Source: Dactylonectria macrodidyma
Taxonomy: Eukaryota > Ascomycota > Sordariomycetes > Hypocreales > Nectriaceae
DNA: 64,000 nt
Direction of reading: 5' to 3'
Assembly (NCBI GenBank): GCA_020744425.1
Contig: JAGMUV010000055.1
Location: 103,474 to 167,473 of the forward strand
A program made the position numbers and the translations under genes. Below are positions 51,812 to 63,666 of this stretch, one piece after another; position 1 is the first letter of the stretch; every line of letters starts with the position of its first letter. The notes beneath the pieces were generated by a model. The model did no database searches and was not told where the DNA came from. It worked only from the letters and a program-made list of their open reading frames with translations.

Positions 51812-54402
51812 TCATTGCCCGACGAGTTGCGCCTCACCATTCCCTTCCTCCATAACCTCGCCAGGCCCTGGACCCACCAGAAAGCGCAATAAGGCCTCTG
51901 TATCGTCCCAAACTCCCGTGTCAAACATGGGATTTGCGTCAAACACTTCATCAATTAGCGTCAACGGGCCCCATTGGTGGTTGAATGGAAGCGCTCCGTC
52001 TCGCCTAGCACCATCGTTGAGACGGGATGCAGACTTGTCCTGCGCTTGGGCCAGGGCATGTTGTATGATCGCGGCAGCCTTTGTTGCGACGACACATTCG
52101 TCCATTGTGTCGAGAATCTCAACAGCCATCTCGATGAAGCCAGACAGAGATTGCACCTCGCTGTCTGATGCGCCTTGGCCGAGGTAAACTAAGATGATGG
52201 ATGTGGCGAACGAGATGTACGTGATGTTGTAGAACCTGCAAATCTGTCAATAATTGTTCGCAACACAGAACGGAACACGACTTAAAGTTCAAGTGCGGAC
52301 ATACCAGGTACGAAAAAAATCGTGGTGTTGATACACATGGTAAATGATATCGATTGTCTGCTTCGCCGAATCCAGGCACTTTTGAATACCCTCGGAGCAA
52401 GACACGGAAGCCCTATCTCCAGGTGTTGAGTTGATCAACAGGTGATCCGAACATCAGGATTCTCAGATTATGGTATCCTACGTTGTTTAGTCCACGATAC
52501 GAGGCATGGGTGTGATGCGACTTACGTATGGTCAGCACGAGCCGTTGTCTCTTCGCGTACTGTGCATCCTTAACGCTCTTTAGAGACGTCCTGCGGGAAA
52601 AGATCCGAGAAGGACGAATGGCTTCGGGAACACTATCCACCCATCGGTGGAGATCTTGTTCAAGCTGGTTTGCTCGTGCCAGCAATTCTGGCGGCGAAAG
52701 ATCGGAAAGATAGATGCCAAGGCACAGAGCCCTCGTTATGCGCGAGAAGTCAACCATGTACTTGATGATGGCGCAGTGAGATGGTTCCAATAGTTCCGGT
52801 TGGCATGGGACTGTACAAGACTCCAATGACTCATAGGTGACTGGGAGTCGGCGGTTGTGATAGAGATCTGAGCCCAGTGTATCCGGCCTTCCCATGGCAA
52901 ATGACATTTCCCTGCGACGGTCAGTACTTGCTTGCTCATGGGAGTTAGGTGTTTATACATTTGGAGAGAATAGAGGCCCCTGGGGGGGGGGATTCTCAGC
53001 TTTGGCTTCTATCTTCTTGCTGAGGTACTCACCACCATGTGCGTGATTCGGCCTTGACAGATTCGATATCTCGTTGCAAATGTGCCGGGGGCTCGCGGTT
53101 GATCCCTATGGCTAACGCCGTCCTTACAGCTTGTCCAGCGTACATATATGCCCCTGGGTCTGTTAGCTATGGGAACAGTGCCGGAGGGGGAAGAAGACTT
53201 ACAATGTGGGTTCAACTCATTCTGACATATTTTGGCCTATTAACTGTTAATGTTTTGTCTTGAGGTGCAAGATCATGGCTTACCAAGAAGAAATAACATT
53301 GAACCATTTCCAAATCAGTCACCATACCAAGGCGATAACAATGACTCAGTGACTCATCGAAGAACTTCCGACTCCATTGCCGATTTGTAATGCCGTCGAT
53401 TGGCTCTTCCTCTCGTACACTGATGAGGGCCCCAAGAGACAATATGCTGCAGTAGAGGGCGATGAAACTGCTACTCTGGGACGCTTCGGTGCCTGACCAG
53501 AGCTGTTCGCATTTTCGTAGGAACCGATGCTTGTCGAGAATCGGATGGATGTAATGATTCGACGAAAAGAAGCTATGAACAAAGACGCTGCATTTGTGGT
53601 GATGTCTCGAGATACCAGGCGTCGGAGGCGTAGGATTGGCGTTGATGGACTGTTGAATGCGGTCCATCATGTTAGGCGAGAACCGCGGGTTGTGAAGATT
53701 AGAGACGATGGAACCGCCTTCCTGCTCCTTGGCCGGCAGAAACATCTCGCGATCCTCGTTCCTCTGGACCCGCGAGAGAAGCGCGACAGAGGACGAGCTG
53801 CCATAAAACTCGACGCTTCGAGTATGCATGTTGACTGATGAGATTTCCTGGGCGCTCTGCTTGGAGCTGCAGCTGGGAGACGGCACCTGATAGCCCCAGT
53901 CTCTATTCTGGCCGACCGATCCATGGAGAGACGATACGTCGACGCTCGGAGTCGCTTTTGGTGATGATGGATCGGAAAAGGCGCCAGGGGTCAAAACGTT
54001 GCCGGGTGTGGGCGCTGGTAGAACAGAGGGCGCATCTGACGAAGACTGGAGCGTCTTGACCTGTTCCTCGAGTTGTCGCACATATCTATGAGGGTGTTAG
54101 CAGGAATGATCAGTAGAAAACGATATCGAGATGGCGTGTACTCGGGCGTGAATCGTCGCTTGTTGGGTATGGACCCATTGGATCCTCGATACGTGCATTC
54201 GACGTTGCGTTCTATGTCGAGTGTCAGCTTTGCGCAACATTGATTGCTGTGAGAGGGGGGCTGTTTTACGTCGGCAATAGCTGCATGGGTTAGCTTCGTC
54301 GCATTTGTTCTTCTTGATGCGACATAGCTCGCATGCGAGAACAGCGCGAGGACGACGCGTTTTCCGCCTCGGCTTCTGAATTTCGCTTGGACGGTCCATC
54401 AT
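51812..54402 (-). CDS. Zn2Cys6 transcription factor, eight exons
   Basis: Proposed exons: 54,402-54,270; 54,211-54,142; 54,085-53,284; 53,221-53,203; 53,159-53,033; 52,911-52,526; 52,477-52,305; 52,235-51,812. The zinc cluster spans intron 1 (CELCRIKKNKCDEANPCSYC, then ECTY in exon 2), and a short coiled coil follows (YVRQLEEQVKTLQ). The fungal regulator domain has YIHPILDKHRFLRKCEQLW, CYRLGMVTDLEMVQCYFF, MYAGQAVRTALAIGINREPP and AKQTIDIIYHVYQHHDFFRT. Exon 4 is only 19 nt. The exons sum to one base more than a multiple of three, because exon 7 changes frame near 52,452; this could be a mutation, a sequence error or a wrong splice choice. It is divergent from the FAD monooxygenase, 476 bp apart, so it probably controls it. 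Confidence 0.75.
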
Positions 54403-54878
54403 TTCACTTTCCTTAGAGATGGTGAAACTCGCAGGTGGCACAAGAAAGGCGAGATTCTTTAGGATGCCAGGAGGGGTGCGAAAGTGCGCTTGCGGGTAAT
54501 GAGGAGCGCAAGAGATTTATCATGGGCGCCCTCAACACCAATGGCCAATTCCCAATGCGGGGAAAAGGCGCGGGCTTAAAGTTGCCCGAGACGGCCTTCC
54601 GTAGATGACCGGGTTGACCGTTGTCCGAGGTCCGTCGTCCGTCGTCCGTCATCACCCGGCCGGCCCCGTATGAGGCCGTAATCTCCGGACCGCCCCAAAG
54701 CACTAAGAACCAAGACGCTACCGATGAGCCACCATATCAAACCCTGGATAGCCGCCAGTAGCTGTACAGTTAGTCACCATCAATTCATCTACCATTGACC
54801 CTTCTGCCGACAGCTTTCTTTCTTTCAGGCTCTGCCATCACGACATCGCAAAAGATTTGCAACATCATTAACTCAACA
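54403..54878. promoter_or_regulatory. Divergent promoter between regulator and FAD monooxygenase
   Basis: 476 bp separates the two start codons. A GTCCGAG/GTCCGTC-rich stretch near 54,620-54,655 (CCGTCGTCC repeated) and CGG triplets near 54,655-54,690 could be zinc-cluster binding sites. I assign none with certainty. Confidence 0.3.
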
Positions 54879-56247
54879 ATGGCTAACAAAAACGTCATAG
54901 TCATTGGCGCCGGTCCTGTCGGTCTCTTTACCGCAATGCTCCTTGCGCAGAAGGGAATCAAGGTGACCGTGTTTGAGGCAGATGAAGGCTTGTCCCGCAG
55001 TCCGAGAGCCGCCGTGTGAGTTCTCCCATCGCAATCTGTCGACGACCATTGCTTTCCGTTTCGCTGACGTTGCCAATACCTAGACAACTTCCCGCGGTCG
55101 TTCTCGAGTTTGCCAAGGCCAGAATACTCCGAGATGTTTTTGATTACGGCCACAGGTCCGACGATGGAGTCTGTTGGCGAGACGGAAACGACACAACAAA
55201 GATCCTGGCTGATCTAACTCCGCCACCAGTGGATAATCCGAACGTGTGTGCTGCAATGCTGGGTCAACACGAACTCTGCCAAATCTTTCTCAAGCACTTG
55301 CACAACACGGGGAATGGAGATGTCATCTTCAATCACGCCTTCACCCGTGCTGAGGACCATGGCGACTCGGTTACTGTTCACGTCAAGCGTATACTTGACG
55401 ACGAAGAGTTGAGCTTCAACTGTCGGTACCTGATCGGAGCCGACGGCGGTCGGAGTTCTGTCAGGAAGCACTTGGGTCTATCCCTAGAGGGATATACTTG
55501 GCCGAGCATACGACTCGTTGCGGTCAACATTTTGTATGACCTCGACAAATATGGCTGGAAAGGAGGCAACTTCGTCGTTCATCCAGCCGACTGGGCAGTC
55601 GTTGTCAAACGTGGAAAAGGGCCGCAGTGGAGGATTGCTACCAGCATCGCATTTGTCGAAGGCCCTGATGGAGAGCCCATTACCGACAAGACTGTTCTTC
55701 CTATCATCAAAGAGAGAGTAGCCAGGCTGCTGCCAGGCAACACGGACGAAGTGATCTACCTTCAAGCTGCTCCATATACCATCCATCAGAGATGTGTGCC
55801 TCAATACCGCGTCAAGAATACTGTCCTCGCTGGAGATGCTGCTCATGTAAGTTTTAGGGCACCATTTCTAGCTAGCCGCTCACTGAATCCTCGCTCTAGT
55901 TAAACAATCCTGTTGGCGGCTTAGGGCTGACGACTGGCATATTGGATGCCGCGCATCTGGCCCAAGCCTTACTCAAGGTTCTCATCGAAAATGCTTCCGA
56001 CACTGTCCTTGATGAGTACGCCAAGGCAAGGCGTGATACTTTCACTAAGCTGACGGATACCATATCGACTGCAAACCTCTTGAGGCTGAGCTCGACTGCT
56101 CCTGAGGATGTTGCGGAGCGGGAGGGTTTCTTCAAAGTCTTGAATGACCAAACTAACAAAAAGGGCCTGTTTGGAATTGCTTCAAGGGAAATGGGGCTCT
56201 CGACTACCTTGGATCCAACAGAGTTAGGGCCGCCGCCCCAGTTCTAG
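54879..56247 (+). CDS. FAD-dependent monooxygenase (PHBH fold)
   Basis: Three exons: 54,879-55,015, 55,084-55,846 and 55,900-56,247, giving 415 residues in one frame. N-terminal dinucleotide-binding motif VIVIGAGPVGLFTAMLLAQK; the second FAD motif CRYLIGADGGRSSVRKHLGL at about residue 175; and VLAGDAAHLNNPVGGLGLTT near residue 300. This is the three-motif signature of class A flavoprotein hydroxylases, which insert one oxygen atom into aromatic or polyketide substrates using NAD(P)H. The substrate is unknown. Both introns are canonical (GTGAGT...CCTAG, GTAAGT...TCTAG). The neighbouring regulator, dioxygenase remnant and efflux pump suggest a metabolite pathway. Confidence 0.85.
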
Positions 56248-58349
56248 CATTCTGGGCACTCCTCAGCTACGGGCTAGCATGTTGCCTGAAGTTTAGAAAT
56301 CTACTAGAATGCCAGACACCATAGCGTTCAAAGAATTACGCACCACAAGCTCGTCTATCAGATGACAGGTACTTGAGTATTTGCCTGCTCGTCTGAGAGG
56401 GTCAGTCCTTGCTTCAGCTACTTGCCTCAACCTCCAATCGTACTCATATTAGTGAATCAGCTCTACAGTTCGGTCTATCATGCTCGTTGTAAGAACGTAA
56501 TAACAATATTGTTATCATTAACTAGCCTACTACTAACACTATACCCGATTTTGTCCTTAACCACAATGGAATAATATAATTTAACCAAACGACGCTGGGG
56601 GACTTAATTAGAGAATGGAAACTAATCGAGAAAGAAGAAACCGGCAAGCAAATTAAAACCCTCCTTAGTAACTTAGAGTATAAAAAAACCGCATTAGTGG
56701 CGAAATATAATCACTTTTATCTTTTAAAGCCTAGACCTAACCCGCACTTTATCCTAACTAACTAATTAGATCTCTAACGAGCTTATATAGTTACTTTCAG
56801 GTTTTTCAAAAAAGAAATAGGCGGAAAGAGACCCCTAATGGGATTTAAAGCTACTACTCTTGCAGGAAGGATTTAACGGCAGTGAGCCACTCTGCCACTG
56901 ACGTTATAAGAACGTAATATCCTATATCGGGTATTGTCTCATGTAGTTTCTCGTCGATCTTGTCAAGTTGAGCCGAGCTGAAAGACGGAGGCAATTAATC
57001 TCGAACCCGCTTCTATGCAATACCGGAATCAGGCCCGGTGCTGCAGGCTTGACATTCAAAACGTTGATCCGGAAGCCATTCGCTCTCTGCCAATTAAAGT
57101 GTCACTCTGGGCTTTTAGGGCTAGATCTAGAAGCTTCCGTAGCATTTCATCGTCCAACATACAAGGCGATATGGGTCAGTGGTCATCAAAGCCTCTCGTT
57201 CTATCACAGTCAAGCGGAGCAGTGGATTACTTCTAGGCGATCTGCAAGCGTGGAGAAGACGTCGTAACCTATTAGCTTAACTTATGACATTATAGACGTC
57301 TGGCTAGCGGTCATCTGAGTTCTGCTTCATTGCAGAATCTTGGCTGGATACTTAAAGGCAGACCTCCCTCTGCCGACATTTGCCCTTAACATTGAAAGGG
57401 AGTTGGTACCAGTGTCCCCGCAATCTCGAATGGGATTGCTCCAGGAGGTGATTCAGTGGTGGATGCTCCAACAAGCACAGCTGTGGCTACCAGGCCCGAC
57501 CGACCCTAGAACATTGACTGCCGCGCAAGACCGACACACTTTGACATGTGTTCAGACTTGATGGCTCAACTTGGTACAGCGCGCATACCCCTTCAAGATA
57601 ATTGGGAGGACGATGGGTGCAATTTCGATTGTTGGGGCTGACAAGGCAGTACGGGATGTTCCAGTGGTAATTTGACAGGTGGTGTGGAGAACGAGAGGGT
57701 CTGGATGGTTGGCCAAAGGCGCGTTGAAAGAGGCGTACTAATTGGTTGAGAACGGACGCATGTGCTAATAGCCGCAATAACACACTGCTGCTAACGTCCC
57801 TTGTCAGCCCTGGGACGGACGGCAGAGCGGCTCTGCCGGAAGACCGGTCTGCCGGAAGGCCGGTCTGCACCGCCCAACACTAAATCAATACAATTCCGGG
57901 GCCGAACCGGAGCCCCCGGTCACCGTGGAGCCCGACCCCACTGGAGCCCGACCCCGCCACCTTAGAAGGTGGAGTGTGAACATTGAGGACGAGGCGGAGG
58001 CCTGTCGACAGTCTCCCAGATCTTGATCCGAATCTAAAAGACCTGGGGTAAAGCTGGGGGCAAACGCTACCTTGTTTGCAGTGAGCCTCGGCTAGAGACA
58101 TGCCTCGCCATGCACGCACTACTGTCTGTCCCCCCCCCTTCTGCTAAACCACCTTTGCCTCGAATACCGTATACAGGATCACATAAGCTCCAATTCTCCA
58201 GCCGCCGGCAGTTGAGGGCGGCTCGCCTTTGTCAAAAGACATATAATCAAGCTCAGGCTTCACGCTCCTTTTCTTCAAGTATCGAAGCACCCATGTTTGC
58301 ACAGCATTTGTCAACAAACACTGAACCACTGAACCTCTCATCCGCCACC
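56248..58349. other. Intergenic, AT-rich with repeat debris
   Basis: No gene supported. The 56,470-56,960 tract is AT-rich, and TAAGAACGTAATA appears as a direct repeat near 56,490 and 56,908 with CTATACCCGA/TATCGGGTAT beside them, suggesting an old mobile-element remnant. GC-rich short repeats (CGGTCTGCCGGAAG, GGAGCCCGACCCC) lie at 57,830-57,960. The last ~240 bp are leader and promoter of the MFS gene, and the frame is open upstream of its ATG to 58,110. Confidence 0.4.
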
Positions 58350-60192
58350 ATGGCTCCACACTCTTCCATTGATGCGCCCTCGGTGCTAGGAGAAGCTACA
58401 AACCTTATTCACTCCAAAACAATAATATGTCTTGTGGTTGGTTTACCCTTTGCTCGTGCTAGCCAGCTTCAAACTCACCATACCTCTATCTAGGCCGTCA
58501 ACTTCATATACGTGGCACAGCTCAGCTCTATCATAGGATCGGGCTTCTTGGCACAGTCAATGTCCCAAGTTGTCGGCGGTACAGGGCAAACCGTCTGGTA
58601 CTCGTCCTGTATTACCATCATGACAGTTGCCTTGAATCCGCCCATCGGCCAGGCCGCCGATTACTGGGGTCGGAAACCCATCCTCGTCGCATTGCCTCTG
58701 ACCGGTATTGTCGGCTCCATCATTGTGTCCAGGGCCCAGAGCTCCGGCACCCTCATCGCCGGCTTCGCCATCCTGGGACTTAATTTTGGATGCCAGTCAG
58801 TCCTCCTAGCTGTTATGTCTGAAGTTCTTCCCCGCCGTTATAGGCCCATGGGTCAAGCATCTGGCAGCATAGCAGCCAGTCTTGGGGCAATTCTCGGCCT
58901 CTTGATGGGTGGTGGACTGCTCCAAGATGGGAATCTCTCAAACTATCGCATTTACTGGTATGTCGAGGCCGGTCTCTACGCTCTTGCAACTGTGGGCTGC
59001 TTTGTAGGCTACAATCCTCCACCTCGGGAACTACAAGTATCTCTCAACATGTCTCAAAAGCTCAAGCATCTCGACTGGGTCGGATACTCACTTTTCACCC
59101 CGGCACTTGTTCTTTTCTCTATGGCCCTGTCGTGGTCCGACAATCCATATTCTTGGAGCAGTGCCAACATCCTTGGTCCATTCATCATCGGCGTCGTCGC
59201 CATGATACTCTTCGTCATCTATGAGTGGCACTTCAAGAAGGACGGCATGCTTCACCATGAACTCTGGCGCCACAGGAACTTCGCCATCTCCCTGTTTGTC
59301 ATTTTTGTTGAAGGAATTGCCTTCTTTGCAGCCAATTCCTACTTTGCCTTTGAAGTCACCCTCATCTACGATGCTAGCATTCTTTCAGCCGGTGCTAACT
59401 TCACCATCATGTTTTTTACAGGTCTGGTCTTCTCCCCTGTGTTTGGATTGTGGTCTTCGAAGCGCAAATCCATCCGGCCACCACTCGTCCTCGGTTCTGT
59501 CCTTCTTCTAGTGTTCTTTGTCCTACTGGCAGCGGTCAAGATAGACACTCCTCGCTATGCTTTCTGGATATTCCCAATTCTTTCTGGCATCGCCCTCGTT
59601 TCGATCGTGCCACTCTCCATGGTTTCTGCTCAGTTGGCAACAACCCCAGAGCTAATCGCTCTGACATCAGCGTTGATGACCGCAGTCAGGAGCTTTGGAG
59701 GCGCAATTGGCCTAGCGATCAACAATGCCGTTCTAAACAGCACCTTGGAAAAGGAACTGCCCAAGAAAGTTGGTGCAGCAGCGCTTTCACTGGGACTGCC
59801 TCCCTCATCTTTGCCTGCACTGGTTGATGCTCTGGCTTCACAGAGCAGGGAAGCGGTCGCTGCTGTGCCTGGTGTTTCATCTGAAATTGCGCAGGCTGCA
59901 GTTGAAGCGATGAAAAGAGCATACTTGGTTGCTTTCAGGAACGCCTGGATTGTTTCAGCCGCTTTTTGTGGTCTCTTAGTTATATGTAAGTCTTCCCTCC
60001 TACCATTTGTATTGACATGGACTCTTACCAAAAACAGCCACTTGTTGCATCAAAGAACAAAGAGCCGACTTTGACAAGCGCATTGATGCACCTGTTGAGG
60101 CTGGGTTGGTCAGCTTGGAAGGCAATGAAATTTTGTCGCCCGCCAATATGCGGGAGTCTGTCCAGAATCATAGTAACACAAGGCAGAAGTGA
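58350..60192 (+). CDS. MFS transporter, TRI12-type
   Basis: Three exons: 58,350-58,436, 58,494-59,985 and 60,038-60,192, 578 codons in one frame. The ATG at 58,350 lies in an ideal context (CCACCATGG), although the frame is open upstream. Hydrophobic helices fill the protein. The signature loop after helix 2 is QAADYWGRKPILVALPLTGI and a second family motif is SEVLPRRYRPMGQASGS; 12-14 spans can be counted. A cytosolic tail (KEQRADFDKRIDAP) ends the protein. Relatives export toxins or siderophores with proton antiport. Next to an FAD monooxygenase and two regulators it may export the cluster's product or provide self-protection; this is inference. Confidence 0.85.
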
Positions 60193-61161
60193 ATCACGAA
60201 GAGAAATCCCGACTTTAGCTGATGGTTGTAATTCGACGAGACATTTCGGTTATCCGGAGGAAGTGGTGCGCAGCTTAGAGCTTGAGGTCCAGCCACACCT
60301 TTGGCCGCATCATAGCACCTGGTTTTGCTGGATCTTTCCAGACTGGTCACTCGAAAGAATATGGGATTTAAGAAGTATGTCTCTTTCTTCAGAAAAGCTT
60401 GATGTAAACGTGAAATTAACTGGCTGACACTGTCCTGGTTCAAGAGGTTGGTTGAAAGACGTAGTGTATAGCAACAACGCATGAACAAAATCTCAAGTAT
60501 CGATGAGAACACTCAGTGACCACAGGGTGTCGATCAAAATGTTTCATCGTTGAAAGCACCACATGGGATTCTAGTATGGTTGATAGCGAGACTGTGGTTT
60601 GAAAAAACACACCAGGCAGACGATCTGCAGCGCCGGCGAGACTCTCCAAGCATCGACTCCTGACGAGCTTGTTGGTAATGGTGAGATATGGCACCCTACC
60701 AAGACATGGAGACGACCTACACGATAGACGCCATTGGGAGAGGTTGGAAACAAGGCTGCCGCATCGGACTGTCGATGATGCGGTTCATGACCGTGGTTCC
60801 GAGTCCGTTGCGATCATGGTCGTCGCAACACCACTCCTTGTTGTCGGTTAGTATTGAACAGAGTGCATCGCTAGCTCCACCAAGGCTAAAGATTAACACC
60901 ATAGGTAGCTTTCAATCAGACTCGTTATTATAATGCCTACCTATGTGAAGCTCGCAAGACAGAGCGCAGGGATTCAAGTTGATACAGTAGTAAGGCATTT
61001 GGTACAGATTCAAGCATCGACAGAGACACAGCATAGCGATAAACAAGTCGTCGCTGTCCTCTTGGCTTCTTCTCATCGTCAATGCAAGTGCATATTGGCC
61101 CGAATAGTTTGTCGCAGCCTTGACCTAGGCGCATTACCAGCCATGTTCAGCTTCCTTACAA
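60193..61161. other. Intergenic, no gene seen
   Basis: Lies between the MFS gene and the convergent regulator gene. Several short frames occur but none has coding character. Confidence 0.4.
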
Positions 61162-63666
61162 CTATAGGTAGCTGAATTGCTGGTTATCGTCACCGAGGTA
61201 ATCGAGCGAGAGCCGTGTATTCCAGTCATTTTGGCCATCCAAGCGTACGAATTTGGACAGCTCTCGGCCAGGCATATTGGCAAGCTCAACCATTGCCGCC
61301 TCTGCATCCTCTAGTTCGCCGGAAGGTTGGGAAAGCTGCTGCAGTCCAACACGGCCGGAGCCGTTCTCGTCGACAACTGTGTTGTCGCCTCTCGTTTCCT
61401 CTCCAACACTCCCTCTCATCAAGCTAGACTGGCCATCTTTGTGGTTGTTGGAGCGCCCAGGGGAGACACGAGGAGGGAAGTATAAGGCAAAACGCTTTTC
61501 AAACGAGGCGTCGGCGGAATGATGGTCAAGACGGATCAAGGATGCTCTCAAGTCTATGAATACTACGTCTCAGTACAGCCGATGGAGAATTCGTGGGTGA
61601 AGCGAACATACCTAATAAAACCGAAGCAAGCTTCCAGACCGAGGCATATTGAGACAATACTAGATTCACCATTTCACTGCTGTGGTAGGGCGTATCCGGA
61701 GCCTGCGCAATCTCTTCGGAGGGGTATGCTCGATCTGATAGCAGGCAGCATGCAAGAAACGGCTGGCTTAAAGTGATGTACTCTGGATGCCATTGGTAAA
61801 AGATGCGAGACATGTGTCGTGGCAAGCTCAGCACTCTCGGGCGTTGGGCTGTGAAGCTGGCCTGTATGGTAGCGCGAGCACACGTCAGCATCAGGTGCAT
61901 GCCGATGACCCAGTTGTGTCTTGCAGCATTGTTTGAGGGACCCGAGAATTCCAGTGTTTCAAGGTTGAAGCGCTGAGATATAAGGAGAGAGAAACACGTG
62001 ATGGCGTCAACGAGCTCATCCCTGTCGCGCTGACAAGTGTGCCGACCCGCGGCGAATTCACTCGCAACACTCATAAGGACGTTGGCCACGAGGAACCACG
62101 CTCGTTCGTCCTGATTCGGTGAGTCGAGTAGAATCTTCCAGACCTCGGACGGCCTTGGGTCAATGACCGGAGACTTGACCGGCTTGTCGGCGAACCAGGC
62201 CGCGTCGGCAACGGGCAGCCGTACGGCCATCATTGAACGATTGATAGAGCTTGGGCGTCTGGACATGACGGAACCAAAAGTATCGACTTCCCAAACTAGC
62301 CAGAACGCTCGTCGTTTCTCCTCTACATACGACCAGTCTTTTGAGTCCTCCCAGTTGTCTTGTTGCTCGTCCATGTTGCACAAGTTCAGATCGTAGGCTA
62401 GTCGAACGCAGACACCGGCGAGAATCCAGGCGCGGTGGGAAGGGCCGGAAGCGTACTGGTAGAAAGCCAGTAAGATACAGCCTTGAAAGTACTCGAGCGT
62501 GGGCCCTTGATCGGATGGACGAGGCATCTCATAATACCTGTTGGCATCGTCTGCGAAGCGCTGTCCACGGTCTGGTGCCGGAATGTCCTGGAACCATGGG
62601 CTTAACGAGTGCCGGGCGGCCAGGGCAAATACGCCGCAGAGAATCAGTGACTCGGTGTCGGAGAACGACTGCGGGCTTCTTTTGTCGAAGACGCCGTTCT
62701 TCATGTAGCGATCGAAGAACCTCGGTCGATGGAGAAGCGGGAGCCAGGCTTGGATCTTGTCAAAAAACAGATGAACAAGATTAGTAAGAACTTGTTCAGG
62801 GACAGCCAGCCACCAGCCAGCATCTTCATCTCCATCTACATGTTCATCTCTCATGGAGCGAAGGGATGAAGCCGGAGAGGTCCAGTCGTCGGCGTTGTGG
62901 TTATCCCAGGCACTGTCCAAGACACTGGTTGGGATTCTGGTCGTGGACCCAGATTCATCAGTGCTACCGTCCCTCATCTGTTGATCCCGCTTCTTATAAT
63001 CGAGCGAGGCCGGTGTATGCAAGTCATTGTCTCTGGAACGACCAATCAAATGCTCCGTTTGAGACAGCTGCGCCAGCATATCGACATCTTGTCCGTCACT
63101 GAGTCGCGACTCGAGCAGATCAACGAGGCGTTCTGCCTCAAGAATTAATGCTGAAGGCCCACAAACATGGGTCACGGGGCGCATCGACATTACCAAGCTT
63201 CCGTGGATCGATTCTGTGATTGTTCTGGCGGCTGGCTGACGGTCGGCGCAGTTCGGGTGTCTTTCTTTTGGTGGGAAACGTGCAAGATCCTCCGGTTCTC
63301 TTGCAAAGCCCGCAAGTTGGCTGTCTCATATCGCCTACAGTGATTAGAGAAAGCCGGTCAGTACGGTCCTGCACGGCAGGTATCAAGCACAGGCTCCGCC
63401 TACTTACATTTTGTTTTCTTTCTGTAGATGATAGAGAGTGGACGTCAGCAAGAGGGACGGCACTCGGATCAATAGCAGTGCAGCTGGGATGGAAAGGAGC
63501 AACGAAGAGAGAGATGAACATATGCATGATTCACATGCCGTTTGCATTCGAAACAGGCACGATGGCCCTTCCACGTCTCGCGTGGAGTCGTACGATCCGG
63601 GTCATTTTGGGCTGTGTGCGGTTGATGGGTGAAGGTCCCGTCAAGGGCGACCGTGACACAGTCCAT
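61162..63666 (-). CDS. Zn2Cys6 transcription factor with a 14-nt microexon
   Basis: Five exons: 63,666-63,539; 63,421-63,408; 63,334-63,194; 63,150-61,612; 61,553-61,162. They sum to exactly 738 codons. The zinc cluster is assembled from three exons: ACFECKR, a 14-nt exon giving KKTK, then CDMRQPTCGLCKRTGGSC. The spacing is C-x2-C-x6-C-x6-C-x2-C-x6-C, as in the family. The first intron has a GC donor. A coiled-coil segment follows (LEAERLVDLLESRL), then the Fungal_trans domain (LFFDKIQAWLPLLHRPRFFD, FQGCILLAFYQYASGPSHRA, RRAFWLVWEVDTFGSVMSRR). The last intron (61,611-61,554) joins a further 130 codons; without it the frame stops at 61,526. It is convergent with the MFS gene. Confidence 0.8.

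Noticed and set aside
58110..58349. Mitochondrial-like N-terminal extension of the MFS transporter
   Set aside because: The frame is open, but the ATG at 58,350 has a far better context and MFS pumps of this type do not carry presequences.
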